Positions 42,216-53,673 of a DNA stretch of 64,000 nt are shown here, in pieces. Origin of the DNA: Nematopogon swammerdamellus (taxonomy: Eukaryota; Arthropoda; Insecta; Lepidoptera; Adelidae); assembly GCA_946902875.1 (NCBI GenBank), contig OX336348.1, forward strand, positions 19,697,948 to 19,761,947. Direction: 5' to 3'. Position 1 is the stretch's first letter; each line of letters opens with the position of its first letter. Made by a program: the position numbers and the translations under genes. The notes under the pieces are model-generated. The model worked only from the letters and a program-made list of their open reading frames with translations, had not been told where the DNA came from and did no database searches.

Positions 42216-43427
42216 GAACAGACGCCGAAGTATCGTTCGGCCGAGCCGCTGAGGCTGAAAAAATCTCGTTAGGCAAGCCACTACCGCCGGGTTGGTTTGG
42301 TTTCGTGAATTCGATGAAAGTTCCCCGTGTGCTTTCGTGTTCGAAAAATTATGATATTTTCGGGCCAAAATGTATGTTAAGCTTGAATCTGTCCGTGAGA
42401 GTTTATTTGGTGAAAATTGGACGAGTACTATTGACGCTATCGCAAGTTGTACTGAGCGCGAGAGCACACTTGTGGAGAAGGTGGTGACGTCATCGGTGTT
42501 GGGGGGAGGGGGAGGTCGAGTGCACGGTTTTGTTTAGCCGCTGGATGGGTCTTTAACCCCCTGAGCAATCCCGATACACTCAACTGATCAGCCAAAATTT
42601 ACCGCCGAGCAACAGCGATCTATTAATCGACTTGACGTCCGGAGTGGGTTTTTTATTTTTTACTCTGTCAGCTTTGAACTTAGGGTTGTCTCTGTTCCTC
42701 TAATGAATATTTGAGTAATGAAAGAACGCAACAAAAAATGTTCGCAGCGATGGTGTCATATGCGTGGGTCCATGAAACACATATTTGCGTTCTCGCTGGA
42801 AGTTCGAACCGTTCTGTGTGCGCGGTAAGTGGGTTCTGGTGAACATTTTTTCAAGAAGATGTTAACAAAATTTGATGCTGTTCTATTAGAAATGTATTAT
42901 AGTTATATTCTGAAATAAAAAAAATATATGTTATCGCTTTACTTTTCAAGGTATCTTCGTTCTTTCCTTCGTACACCCATAAAATTTGATCTCTATACTT
43001 ACGTATTTTTTATTAATTCCAATTGAAATTTAATTAACTCAAACCTATATCATATGAACGAAAATGTGATCTAGATTGTAATGAAATGAGGTGCAAATTT
43101 ATATGGGTCCCGAAGTAAATATTAAAGTTATGATTTTATAATTGAGAAGTGCGGAGAAAGTTGCGCGCTACCTTTAGAAGTTTGCTCAGCGGCTTTTAAA
43201 AAAAAGTTGGAAATTTGCTCAGAGGTTTAAGGCGTGGTAGTTAGCTCACGTTTGTAGGTTGTACAGTTTGGCAGCATGAAGCCGTCGAAAGTACATACTT
43301 TATGTCGCCAACTTTCTGGAATGCCCCCCTTGTTGCGAAGCGCTCATCGAATTCACGTCAAAAACTGACACAATAGCAAGGTTATAATATGTAAATGTAG
43401 GGTTATTTAGTATTATTAAGCGCTAGG
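42216..43427. other. No gene seen
   Basis: Mixed sequence with short open frames and no domain. TTGGGGGGAGGGGGAGG at about 42500 is purine-rich. No repeat ends recognised. Confidence 0.4.
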
Positions 43428-43672
43428 TATAGAGCGTTCCAAGTTTCCTTCGCCGTTATGTTGGCTCCACTGTCTATCTGTCAAAACAGCATTGAGGGTT
43501 GCTATGTGTACAGATTTACCCGTAATTATCGGTATTTACCGTATTTTTTGTACGGTAAATACCGATTACATTATTAGGTAATATAATCTTCACAATCTGG
43601 CAGCACGAATTTAAGCACTGACAGTGGAGCCAACATAACGGCGAAGGGGACATTTAGTTGGAACGCTCTATA
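43428..43672. mobile_element. MITE, TATAGAGCGTTCCAA ends
   Basis: TATAGAGCGTTCCAA and CTTCGCCGTTATGTTGGCTC then CACTGTC are mirrored at the right (GACAGTGGAGCCAACATAAC, TTGGAACGCTCTATA). The centre has a second small hairpin (GGTATTTACCGTA...TACGGTAAATACC). TA target likely. Confidence 0.82.
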
Positions 43673-43808
43673 GTAATAATTTAATGAATTTATACTCTGT
43701 TCGGCCAGTCGGAGAGTGACTCATCCTATGTTATTGCGCCTCCCATCCCCCGTGTTGGGGGTGAATTCGCATTTACATAAATCAGTCTTCATTTGGAAGT
43801 TTTTTAAA

Positions 43809-44190
43809 ATTTTTTTTTTATGAAAACTGACACGTTTTTTGGCTACATCACCTACAACATCCGTGATGTCAGCCCATAACACCGGGTAAACTAGGCGCCG
43901 CCGTGTCAGTGCTTCCCTTCATTTCATATCGGCTACACTGAAATGAACGGAAAACACGAACTATTTACTTGGCCGTTTCGACCGACGTTTCATTCAGTGC
44001 GGTGGTACCAACCGCGGGCGGGGTAAACCCTACCACCTAGTAAGGTAAGAAGGGAAGGGACCTACAGTTTTACGTGGAGTCGGAACCGCGGTCAGCCTCC
44101 AACGGTCGAGCGGTCACCCATCCGAGTACTGACCGCACTCAGCATTGATTAACAACAGTCGACCGACTGTACCACTGAGCTACCGAGGCG
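43809..44190 (-). mobile_element. 5S/tRNA SINE, full length
   Basis: T tract, body, 5S-like block in reverse (GCGGTCACCCATCCGAGTAC...ATTGATT at about 44109-44150) and A box end AGCTACCGAGGC. Confidence 0.85.
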
Positions 44191-44397
44191 GAAGTCACTC
44201 GAGATGGGCGCATACGTTTGTTCTAGCGCGCAATGCAAATTCTTACCGTAATTTATAAACATTGTTGCCAGTAGGCAGTAGTATTTTGTAATAACTGAGA
44301 AACATTCCGAATACTATTAGCGGGTTTCCAAAAGTACTCCTTTCAAATGTGCGTAGACAGAGAGAAATTTGTAGTTTTTTTTATCATCTTTTATAAA

Positions 44398-44806
44398 TTT
44401 TTTTTTTTTTATGTAATCCGGTTTGGGTGGCTGTGTCGGAGGGGCCAAAGCACATGCTCTAACCAGCCAATATCACCTCCGAGAAGGTAGGTGCCATACC
44501 GGAGACTTCCCTGGATTGCTGGCTATACTGGACTAGAGGAGAACACAACCGAGGTTGCTTGCGGCCATCTTGCATCCAGTACGGTGGTACCAACCCAGTC
44601 GGCTACAATTAGAGCCTACCACCTAGTAAGGGGCAAGGGAAGGGACCTACAGTTTTACACGCGGTTCCGAACGGTGAAGCAGCGGGTGTAGGTATGCACG
44701 TAAATTGTTTCGTCAGAAAAAACTCATTGGTACATGCCGACCGGATTCGAACCTCGGACCTCCCGCATGAGAAGCCGATGCCCAAACCACTCGGCCACCC
44801 GCCGCT
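44398..44806 (-). mobile_element. tRNA-Ser/Leu-like SINE (SINE-2), full length
   Basis: T tract, TATGTAATCCGGTTTGGGTG, body, and tRNA-like head at the right: B box GGATTCGAACCTCGG, A box ACCACTCGGCCACCCGCCGC (reverse of GGCCGAGTGGT). The head resembles a class II tRNA. Confidence 0.88.
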
Positions 44807-44986
44807 CAATCTTTTATTAATTAATCTTTATTTAATTAATCAAGTGCCTACTTCATTCAAAGGGTCAGCCTTGCCATCCAGCTGGGTAATGCCGCAAGTG
44901 TTCTAGGAACATTTGAAAACGCCCCTTTTGATAGTTATTTTAATGTTTGTTAGGTGGGTTTTCATTCTTTAGTTACTATTTCTACA

Positions 44987-44996
<10 letters not shown>

Positions 44997-45017
<21 letters not shown>

Positions 45018-45432
45018 GAAACTTGACACGGTTGGCTACATCACCTACAACATCCGTGATGTCAGCCCATAACACCGGGTGAACTAGGTGCCATGTCAGT
45101 GCTTCCCTTCATTTCGCGCCGGCTACACTGAACTGGACGGAAAACACGAACTATTTACATAGCCGTTTCGACCGACGTTTCGCTCAGTGCGGTGGTACCA
45201 ACCCGGCCGGGATAAACCCTACCACCTAGTAAGGTAAGAAGGGAAGGGACCTACAGTTTAACGTGGAATCCGAACCACGGTCAGCCTCCAACAGTCGGGC
45301 GGTCATCCATCCAATAACTGACCGCACCATTAAGCTGCCGAGGCTGACGATCCCTTAGTCGACTTTTACGACATGCGACGGGGAGAGATGCAGTGGGGCT
45401 ATTCTTTTTAAGTACCGACCCCACACGGTACA
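44997..45432 (-). mobile_element. Composite: module M joined to 5S/tRNA SINE
   Basis: Minus strand: module M (45350-45432, from GTACCGTGTGGGGTCGG to GACTAAGGGATCG), directly followed by the SINE head TCAGCCTCGGCAGCTTAATG, a shortened 5S-like block, body and long A tail (T tract at 44989-45014). Same join as at 57707-57945. Confidence 0.75.
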
Positions 45433-45609
45433 TTATTTATTTACGAATTTGATTATACTTATATTTTTCAAAAGGATTAACTCTGATAAGAAAAGTCAAT
45501 TCTGTTCGCATAGTTCAGAGAATTTGCCTCTATGTAAACGTTCATTCATTAATTTGCGATGAGTCACTCTCAACAATGGCCGGACAGAAAAGGAAATTTT
45601 CATAAAAAA

Positions 45610-45940
45610 ACCGGCCAAGTGCGAGTCGAACTCGCGCACCGAGGGTTCCGTATCGCCATTTCATGGTCAGCGCCACTCACGCCATCTATGTATTAGTTAA
45701 AACGCTTCATACTCCTTTCGGTAGATGGCGCGCACACACTTTTTAGTTTCTTGTTTCGGGACCCCGTGATTTTTGTAACTTTTTATTTTCTTTATTATTT
45801 GCTGTTATATCGGCCATAATAATAAATAACACATATATTCTGTGAAAATTTCAACAGGCTACCTAATGGTTCAAGAGATACAGCCCTCGAACAGACGGAC
45901 AGACAGACAGCGTAGGCCTAGTAATAGGGTCACGTGCGAC
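45610..45940 (-). mobile_element. CTGTCTGTCC repeat, reverse
   Basis: GTGCGAGTCGAACTCGCGCA, CCGAGGGTTCCGTATCGCCA, TTCTGTGAAAATTTCAACAG, (GACA)n and GCGTAGGCCTAGTAATAGGG. A longer form than the other copies. Confidence 0.65.
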
Positions 45941-46075
45941 CAGGGGCGCTGACTTTTAGAAATCCTTGTGGGTGCTCATCCAAATTTTTTTTTTACTTTA
46001 GCCACTTGTTTTACAACGCTATAGAAGAGAAAAAAAAGATAAGTATAAATCCTAGATTGAACAATCATCATCACC

Positions 46076-46150
46076 ATCAGCGTGTTGCCGTCCACTGCTG
46101 GGCATCCGCTACGCTTCCCCAATTTTTCTCTAATTCTCCCGGCACCTAGC
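46076..46150 (-). mobile_element. RTE-type LINE tail fragment
   Basis: TCAGCGTGTTGCCGTCCACTG then CTGGGCATCCGC, reverse of the CAGCAGTGGACG tail seen at 27.8 kb. Confidence 0.5.
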
Positions 46151-46226
46151 AGCATGGATTCGCAAAACATTCGCACCAATGTACCTATGCATGTAGGGCT
46201 CCTATATTCTTTTGCATGCATGGTAT

Positions 46227-46560
46227 GTACCGTGTGGGGCCGGTACTTTAAAAGAATAGCCCCACTGCATCTCTCCCCGTGTATGTCGTAAAAGGCGACT
46301 AAGGGATATGACTCCCTTCTTATATTACTAGGTGGTAGGGTTAAACCCGCCCGGGTTGGTACCACCGCACTGAATGAAAGGTCGGTCGAAACGGCTATGT
46401 AAATAGTTTGTGTTTTCCGTCCAGTTCAGTGTAGCCGGCACGACCGAAGGGAAGCAAGCACTGACGTGGCACCAGTTCACCCGGTGTTATGGGCTGACAT
46501 CACGGATGTTGTAGGTGATGTAGCCAACCGTGTCAGTTTCCATAAAAAAAAAAAATAAAA
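46227..46560 (+). mobile_element. Composite: module M joined to 5S/tRNA SINE 3' half
   Basis: GTACCGTGTGGGGCCGGTAC...GACTAAGGGATATGACTCCC, TTCTTATATTA, then CTAGGTGGTAGGGTTAAACC to the A tail. The join is nearly the same as at 16921-17182, so this arrangement has been copied as a unit. Confidence 0.75.
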
Positions 46561-47199
46561 AAAATCCAATAATACAGGAGTACTATAACGTTCATTATTC
46601 TCCGTGCTACCCGTGCGAATGTGTAAAAAATGCGGCCGCTAAAAGGCTTTTTAAAAGCTCTTTTATCGTAGCTCAAATCCGATCACTGGTCACTTTTTAT
46701 ATCTATCGTCGTGGGTGCTCCGCACCCACTACACACCGCTCGTGGGTGCTGGAGCCCCCGAGCACCCACGGAGTCAGCGCCTATGCGTACGACGGATACG
46801 GAACCCTTAAAAATATACTTAAAAATTTGTTTTTAGTTTTTACAGATTTACCTTCTATTCCACATACACAAGTCGCTCTTTTAATGCGCCGTGTCTTTAC
46901 AAAATAGCCCTGTATGTATCACAGCTTGTGTGACTATATTGAAAATTGTGTGCGTTTATAGAAGTGCTCGACGTGAATTGTGTGCAATGTATAGCAATCC
47001 TATCCTATTGGATTCTCTGGCTTGCGCCAAGTGCGCAGGTTAGGGCGGCGCCTAGTAACGCCGCGTGATTTTTTTGAAGAAGTATCCCGTGATAACTAGA
47101 CCAATCTAAAGGTTAAAAGCTACTGCAAAATATAGAACAATTCTTTGTCTATCGATCGCACGTTTTTGGTTGTAAAATTTTATCATTTTCTATACAAAC

Positions 47200-47455
47200 T
47201 ATAAGGTGTTTCATTATTCATGTCGTTTCTTTCTGTTCTGTATCCTAAACTGAGTAACTTTTGTTCTATAGCTTTTGGAAATTAAAAAAAAAAATTCACT
47301 TTCCCCATACATTTGGAGGTTAGGTCTGCCCTTAAATGTATGGAGAAAGTGATTTTTTTTTTCCAATTTCCAAAAGCTGTAGAACAAAAGTTACTCAGTT
47401 TAGGATACAGATCAACCCCCTGAAAGAAACGACATGAATAATGAAAAACCTTATA
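47200..47455. mobile_element. Foldback MITE
   Basis: TATAAGGTGTTTCATTATTC and CATGTCGTTTCTTTC are mirrored by GAAAGAAACGACATGAATAA...CCTTATA; the inner arms CCTAAACTGAGTAACTTTTG match the element at 28238. Ends resemble the TATATAAGGTCTTTCA family, linking both. Confidence 0.82.
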
Positions 47456-47735
47456 TATGGTAGGTAAACCAAATTTAAATTTTTTCTTCCGTGTGAACTT
47501 TGAAGACTTGATCTCAGAAATTAAAGAGAATTTGAATGGAATTTTTATAGCAAAATGGCGCCATTTGTTATATCTATCGTTCACAAGATTTTCATAGTTC
47601 TAATGCGAAGGATCGCAATTTTATGAAAACAACCCCTTATGAAAACTACTACGCGCATACTAACGCAATCGAACGATCGCTTAAAGAAATAATAAAAAGT
47701 ATATTCAGCGATCGTTCGATTACGTCAGTATATTG

Positions 47736-48120
47736 TCAGCCTCGATAGCTCAGTGGTGCAGACAGTCAACTGTCGCTATTGAATGTTAAGCAACGCTGGG
47801 TGCGGTCAGTACTTGGATGGGTGACCGCTGACCGTTGGAGGCTGACCGAGGTTCGGATTCCTCGTAAAACTGTAGGCCCCTTCCCTCTTAATCTTACTTG
47901 GTGGTAGGGTTTAACCCGCCCGGGTTGATACCACCGCACTGAATGAAACGTCGGTCGAAACGGCTATGTAAATAGTTTGTGTTTTCCGACCAGTTCAGTG
48001 TAGCCGGCACGATCAAAGGGGGAAGCACTGACATGGCACCTAGTTCACCCGGTGTTATGGGCTGACATCACGGACGTTGTAGGTGATGTGGCCAACCGAG
48101 TCATAAAAAAAAAAAAAAAA
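47736..48120 (+). mobile_element. 5S/tRNA SINE, full length (best example)
   Basis: Head: TCAGCCTCGATAGCTCAGTG (A box TAGCTCAGTGGT), 41-nt 5S-like block at 47788-47828 (AAGCAACGCTGGG, GCGGTCAGTA, CTTGGATGGGTGACCGC), then GAGGTTCGGATTCCTC (B-box-like with one extra base). Body from GTAGGCCCCTTCCC through CATCACGGACGTTGTAGGTG, then an A tail. Polymerase III transcription is inferred from the boxes. Confidence 0.88.
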
Positions 48121-48326
48121 GTATAGGAGTCGAGTCGCGTGGCTTGCTCTTAAGGTCGGTCATGTGCTTCTTATGAATGAGAGTAAAAATCTATTTTAAG
48201 CTTAACCATACTGTTTTATTTAAGTAGCGCGGTATTTAACACGTTTTGTACTGATATTAAATTATTTTTTAATCTATAACTGGTTTCAATTAATGAAGTG
48301 TACCCGGGAAAGTTCTTAAAAAAAAC

Positions 48327-48468
48327 AAGTCACTACACTCTACAGTTTCTTCAAGAACCTAGGCCGGCCAAGACCGACGACGCTGAGCTCACATATGGAG
48401 AGAACTTCGAAAACATCTCTGGAGGAATCCTACAGAATATGGATAGGTAGAGAGAGGGAGGGTGTACC
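48327..48468 (+). repeat. Repeat family W, left part
   Basis: CTACAGTTTCTTCAAGAACC to GATAGGTAGAGAGAGGGAGG, then replaced by the phrase array. Confidence 0.7.
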
Positions 48469-48700
48469 ATATTCTAGTACATCGTATTCGAGTCCATCGT
48501 ACTCTGGGTCCGATAATTTGGGTCATCGTATTTTGGTACATCGTATTCGAGGTATCTTATTTTGGGCATCCGTATTCTAGTACAGCGTACTCTAGGTCCG
48601 ATAATTTGGTACACGATAATTTAGGCATCATGACCCAAATTATCGGACCTAAAATACGATGGACTAGAGTACGCCGAGGCGCCGTACTTTGGGTAGTGTC
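48469..48700. repeat. Array of reshuffled complementary phrases (GTACATCGTATTCTAG type)
   Basis: Phrases GTACATCGTATT, GGTCCGATAATTTGGT, TTCTAGTAC and CCGTACTTTGGG recur in changing order and both orientations (CCGATAATTTGG and CCAAATTATCGG). The open frames are by-products. Related to 62030-62285. Confidence 0.7.
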
Positions 48701-50030
48701 GAATAAATAATTAACGACATCTACCGGGAAGTAGCAATCTCCCTTCAACTTATCAGCATGTTCAAGCTTACTTATTAGTCTGCTAGTTTGATTCATGTAT
48801 TGTCTGTTAGATGTCACTAGCTACATTAAAATAAATGTAAAAGAAGGTTTTCCACATTAAAGATTTCACGGTACTAGTTTAGGAAAAAAGGTAGGTATCT
48901 ATCTAGTATTGCCATATAATTTATTAACGATTTACTGCAGTATTTACAGATTTACCGAATCATTGTTTTAGGCAGTTATTTAGAGTTGACGACGTAAAAT
49001 AAATACGTACTTACTGGTACTTACGTAATTTAAGCATGTCAATAATTTTTAATTACCTAAGCATTTTTTTTCTTACCTGAAACATAATAATAATTATAGT
49101 AAGCTGGAAATAAATCACCGCCGCCGTCCGCGCCCGGCGCCACCCCCGCCGGCGCCGCCGCCCCGCCGCGCCGCCGGTGGTAGAAACTCCGTTTTATTTG
49201 TATACTTGTAAGTACCTATTAGATTTTAAGTTTGTAAATAATATGTATAATTTATATAAAAAGAAACGTGTGAATAAATGCATATAATAATTAGGTACAC
49301 TTTATGCCACTTAATGTGTCGCAACTAGTGGCAAGGGCGCACTTATTGCCTTAGGAAATCTCCTCCAGTCAACCAGCTGGACGTCCAGTTTTACATGGAA
49401 TCCGAAATGGAGCAGTGGGTTAAGGTATGCACGTAAATTTACTTCAAAAAATAAATTAATAAATGTCTCGTATCTTAATAAATGTATAGGTACTTATGAT
49501 GTATTGGAAGTTGCACCCTTGCTCTTGGGAGTTGGGTGGCGTCCACAGGTGGCGTCCTTCTAAGCTGCTTTTTACTGAACGTGCATGGACTCCATGGCCA
49601 TGGCCGTCTGTCCCAAGTCTCAACCCTATGGTGTAGGTAGAGTGACAAAATATAAAAAAAAACGTTATGAAAAGACCCTTATATCTTATGTCAGTGCATA
49701 TACAGGTATCCCAGTTTGTGTAGGGAACATTAAAATCTGGTGTAGATATTTGATTTTAATATTCAATATTTACTACTCCATGGTGTAAAACACGAATATG
49801 AAATAATTTTTCAGTTTGTTAAGATTTTTTTTACTGTCCCCATAGATATATTTTGGCCGAAGTAAATATTGAAAGTTTATTTATAGACATAGACAATCAA
49901 AAAAATTCTAAACTACACTGAAAAATTCTTTCATATTCGTATTCAACGCCATATAAGGAGTACCTACTACGCTACGACCTGATTTGAATATTTCTTACGC
50001 AAGCCGGGACGCATATATCCATAATCTATC
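48701..50030. other. No gene seen
   Basis: AT-rich with a GC patch at 49120-49190 (GCCGCC repeats). No domain in the short frames. Confidence 0.45.
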
Positions 50031-50521
50031 TATAGGTGAGTTATGCTGATTGGTCGATGCCAGTTTGGCGGGAAATTAAATTTCGTCTAGCTCCGCCTCC
50101 GGCACTCCTAGCGAACCTACTGAACCCGAAATTCGTTAGCTCGTCTAAGTGATTTCGTAGCGCATTGGTACGGTGTAGAGTTTGTATTTTTTGACCATGG
50201 GTTCGAATCCCACCAAATCTTTCTGGTTTTTTTTTTGCTTTTTTTTTCTTTTTTAAGCAATGTTAGGATGTTTAAATTTTTTTAGGGTGTTTAATTTTTT
50301 TATAACCACCTAAAAGCTTTATTTTCGGAAATACAAACGTAACAAAAACGACATGCGCCGCCTCAACATTAGGTTACGCGACGCATCTTCTTAATTTAAC
50401 CCTGGTTATGTTTTTTTAAACCTCCAAAACGGAGAAAACTCGCATAGTGCAGTTCAAATACTTCCGAAATTTAAATTTCCCGCCAAACTGGCATCGACCA
50501 ATCAGAGGAACTCACCCTATA
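50031..50521. mobile_element. TIR element containing a SINE-3 copy
   Basis: TATAGGTGAGTT and GATTGGTCGATGCCAGTTTG then GCGGGAAATT at the left are mirrored by AAATTTCCCGCC, CAAACTGGCATCGACCAATC and CTCACCCTATA at the right. A tRNA-derived SINE-3 copy sits at 50149-50313. Confidence 0.8.
50149..50313 (+). mobile_element. tRNA-derived SINE (SINE-3)
   Basis: GTGATTTCGTAGCGCATTGG (A-box-like) and GACCATGGGTTCGAATCCCA (B box), T-rich segment and ATAACCACCTAA end, as at 8070-8206. Confidence 0.6.
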
Positions 50522-52260
50522 GACTTTGGAAATATGCAGCCGGGACACCCTGTCTAGCTAGAGACGACAATATTTTTCTTTAGATTGTGTATGCATAATT
50601 GGTTTTGGAGTTATAAAATGAATGGTATGCATACATTATCCAGTAAGTAATTAATGTATATAATTGTTAGGCATTTTAATTCTGTAGGTACAGCATTCAC
50701 TTTTTTAATAAAATACTTGAAAGAGATGAAATTCATATCTCTTTTTTACACAGACGAAAAAAGATCGAACTTCTTTCTCTATTTCCGGTGTATCGCTAAA
50801 TACGAATGTAAAAGTTTATAGTTAAGATAAATAATTAATCTTTGGTCTATAGGAGTATGGTATGCATAAATAAATAAATAAATAAAATAAATAAATATCT
50901 CTCGGCATATGTAAATGTACATATAAAATAAATGGGTGTTGGTATCTGTCTGTTGATCTGTTTGTTGGAGGCCGATAGACTCCGAAACTGCTGGACCGAT
51001 CACCGTGAACCTTTGGGGGGTTGGTGTGGTGGTCTAGGTATATGTTCCCACTGCACAGCTCCGAGAATGGTTCGCGCACTTGGCCGCACACGATGCCACT
51101 CCGCAAACCTCGCCCCGATTTTTTTTAGGTTTCCGTACCCGTACGGGAGCCTATAGATAATAGAGCAAAAATAGATAAATAGTTAACCGTCCGTTAGGAA
51201 CTATAACTCGGTCGACTTAACTAAACACCTGGCTCGGATGACATTTCGTCATGTGTTGCCAGATGGTTACAATTTCTTACATTTTTAGCAACTTTTGACA
51301 CTCTCGCGCAACTTTTGTTTTTAGGCAAAGGGGGACGAGTTCGGACAGGATCTTTTCACAATCTCGTTCAGATTCTCTCATAGTTTAAGGATCTATATGC
51401 CTAAGTTCTATCAAGTGCTATTGTTTTGAGAATTTAACGAAAACATATTGTGTCGCATACAAAAAAATAATATAATATATTTCTTTTTCTCCGGAAATAT
51501 CAACTTTAGTGAAAAACGTGTAAGAATAAAAGTGTCTTATATTTCGCCTACAAATATGACTCCATCGAAAAAACATTAACATTCGGAAAAAAAAATCAAA
51601 GTCCGCTTTATTGTACTTTCGAACCAGAGTGCGGCGGCGCGGCGGTTCGCCGACCGGACCGGACCTAATCTTTTTCGCGCACCGAGGGTTCAGTACCACC
51701 ACCGTAAATGTCCGATTTTTATTATTTTTAAAAATTAATTAAAACCAAATTTTATTATTTAAATTATTTTTTATTTCTTATGATAGGTTATGTTATGTAT
51801 GATTCTCATTTAATTATTGTGGTAACACTTTTTTCTTTGTGTAAATTGGGCGACTTGGGCTATCTTTTAACCGCGAAGTGGCTACTTGACCAGCAAGGCA
51901 TCTAGCAACCCTGTGTGCAAGCCGATCGAGCCAGGTGCCGAGTTAAGTCGACCGAATTATACTACCGAAGCCTACGGCCTATTAAGTAATCTGTGCTACG
52001 GCGGCGGCGGCGGCGCGGCGCGGCGGCGGGCGTCCGCCTGTCTGTCCGTCTGTCCGTCCGTCCGTCCGGGCCGTCCGTCCGTCAGCTCGGCGGATATACC
52101 AACCAACACATAATAAGAATAAGAAAAATAAAACAAATAAGGGGGGCACAGGCTACTTCTTCAAAAATCTACATGTGTGTGGCGTTCGTTACTACGCGCC
52201 AAAGAAGAGACGGAAATACGGATTACGCGCACGTAAGACTCAGCGCGACAACGTAGGTAA
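50522..52260. other. No host gene; repeat scraps
   Basis: An arm fragment of the 34-36 kb foldback at 51475-51590 (TCTCCGGAAATATCAACTTT; AAAAACGTGTAAGAATAAAA) and a (GTCC)n-rich GC block at 51990-52085. Open frames lack domains. Confidence 0.45.
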
Positions 52261-52280
52261 AAAAAATGTACCGATGTATA

Positions 52281-52421
52281 ATGCGCGGGGCGGATCTCGG
52301 CGTGTCGCCGCCGCAGCGGTTCGTCGGTGTTCTCCCTCGCACCCGCACCGTACTTGTATAGTGTATTCGCGTGGCGGGTCGCCCGCTGCGGCGACGACAC
52401 GCCGAGATCCGTCCCGCGCAT
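52281..52421. repeat. GC-rich hairpin-forming inverted repeat
   Basis: CGGATCTCGGCGTGTCG and CCGCCGCAGCGG at the left pair with CCGCTGCGGCG and CGACACGCCGAGATCCG at the right; outer ATGCGCGGGG pairs with CCCGCGCAT. Loop about 60 nt. Confidence 0.8.
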
Positions 52422-52434
52422 TCTACCAGAATAG

Positions 52435-52725
52435 ATTTTTGAAGTGAAAACTTCTTTAGCGGCGTTTGGGTAAAAAAATTTAATCTCGCGTCATCGCGTC
52501 CTCGTCAGTCTCGAAAAGCGAAATGTAACCTTGAGTCATTGCATTAAGGGTTAAGTTACGATTGGCACGGGATCTGCCGGCACTCCCGGATTGCAACTGT
52601 TAAGTAGGGTTTCGTAACACGTTTATGTCTGTCCATTCTACTAAGTTCTGCAAAATGAATTGTAGGGTTCCGTAACAAATGCATGTCTGTCCGTTCTACT
52701 AAATTTAACATTTATTTCAAAATGA
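52435..52725 (-). repeat. Reverse relative of the 39.7-40.4 kb repeat
   Basis: GAAGTGAAAACTTCTTTAGC GGCG, GCCGGCACTCCCGG and CGTAACACGTTTATGTCTGT then AACAAATGCATGTCTGTCCG each match 39.7-40.4 kb in the opposite orientation. Confidence 0.65.
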
Positions 52726-53184
52726 TATGTATGTATGTATGTATGTCGAGAAATATGTTTTTTGAAGTTGCTAAAAGGAACGAAATTCACGGTCACACAC
52801 AAGAAGTAGGTAAAGAACATAATAAAGTCAACAACTTAAACCTATCAGGTATAAAGGTGGGTTAAACCTATCAGGTATCCAGTATTGTTGGTCATCGTGG
52901 ATGTGCACATTCCTTGTCTGTTGTCCACGAGTTGGGTGGTTGGTGAACTTCGCTGGACATCCTGGACAAGAGTGCTCAACCTGCTAAAATAATATCAACG
53001 TCTTCTAAAATAATATAGTTCCCTTCATAAAAAGCCCAAATGGAATCTTCTTTGTAAGGAGCGAGGTATTGCATTTTCTGAAAAAAAAAAACCACAATGA
53101 AGACAATCAGGTTCCATTTTTAAGTACATACCTACCTAAGTACGACCTACATAAGTTGCACAATTTTCTTTCCGGCATGTTCAA

Positions 53185-53270
53185 ATCAAATTTATTCAAT
53201 TTCAAATCAAATCTAATTTATTAATTTCAAAATGACATCACACATTTTAATAACTGAGCCTCTGCACTAG
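53185..53270 (-). mobile_element. LINE tail with CAAAT repeats
   Basis: TTCAAATCAAATTTATTCAA and TTTCAAATCAAATCTAATTT, the reverse of a (TTTGA)n-type LINE tail. Confidence 0.4.
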
Positions 53271-53289
53271 AAGGTACATAAACATATAT

Positions 53290-53475
53290 ATATATACATG
53301 GTGTTGCAATTGCCCTCCGCAATTTTTTTTACTGGCATCAGGGGGCTATTCTATATGTGAAACTAAATAACTTCTGCGTAGAAGAAAAAAAGTTGTTCTG
53401 TTTCATGTACAGAATCGGATTTTGTGGTCGTGGTTGGGTGTTCAACCCCAACCACAACCACAAAATCCGTACTTA
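53290..53475 (+). mobile_element. MITE fragment, GTGTTGCAA family, with hairpin end
   Basis: ATGGTGTTGCAATTGCCC, AGGGGGCTATTCTATATGTG and a hairpin TTTTGTGGTCGTGGTTGG...CCACAACCACAAAA at about 53420-53465. Confidence 0.6.
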
Positions 53476-53623
53476 TATATACTTATATTTTTGTAAATTT
53501 TGCTTGATTTTTTTTTTTATTAAAAAAATTGCTAATTTTGTGACCCGTATTTTTCTATCAAAAACTTTTCCAAAAATTCAGAAGAAAATCCCATGCATTG
53601 CAAATATACATTTACATAATATT

Positions 53624-53673
53624 TGCACCAATAACATAGGTTATAATTTTTTATAACCTATGTTATTGGTGCA
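53624..53673. repeat. Perfect 50-nt palindrome
   Basis: TGCACCAATAACATAGGTTA on the left is exactly mirrored by TAACCTATGTTATTGGTGCA, with an AT centre. Confidence 0.9.

Noticed and set aside
42018..42272. Cys-rich small protein (MCCACAFVLCVCLTC)
   Set aside because: Derived from the GT-rich centre of a MITE and crosses its target duplication.
47788..47828. Genuine 5S rRNA gene
   Set aside because: Only about 41 nt match; the 5' and 3' stems of 5S are absent and the block is embedded in a repeated SINE.
52175..52447. Possible small basic protein
   Set aside because: The frame spans a GC-rich hairpin and part of a repeat; no start context or domain.
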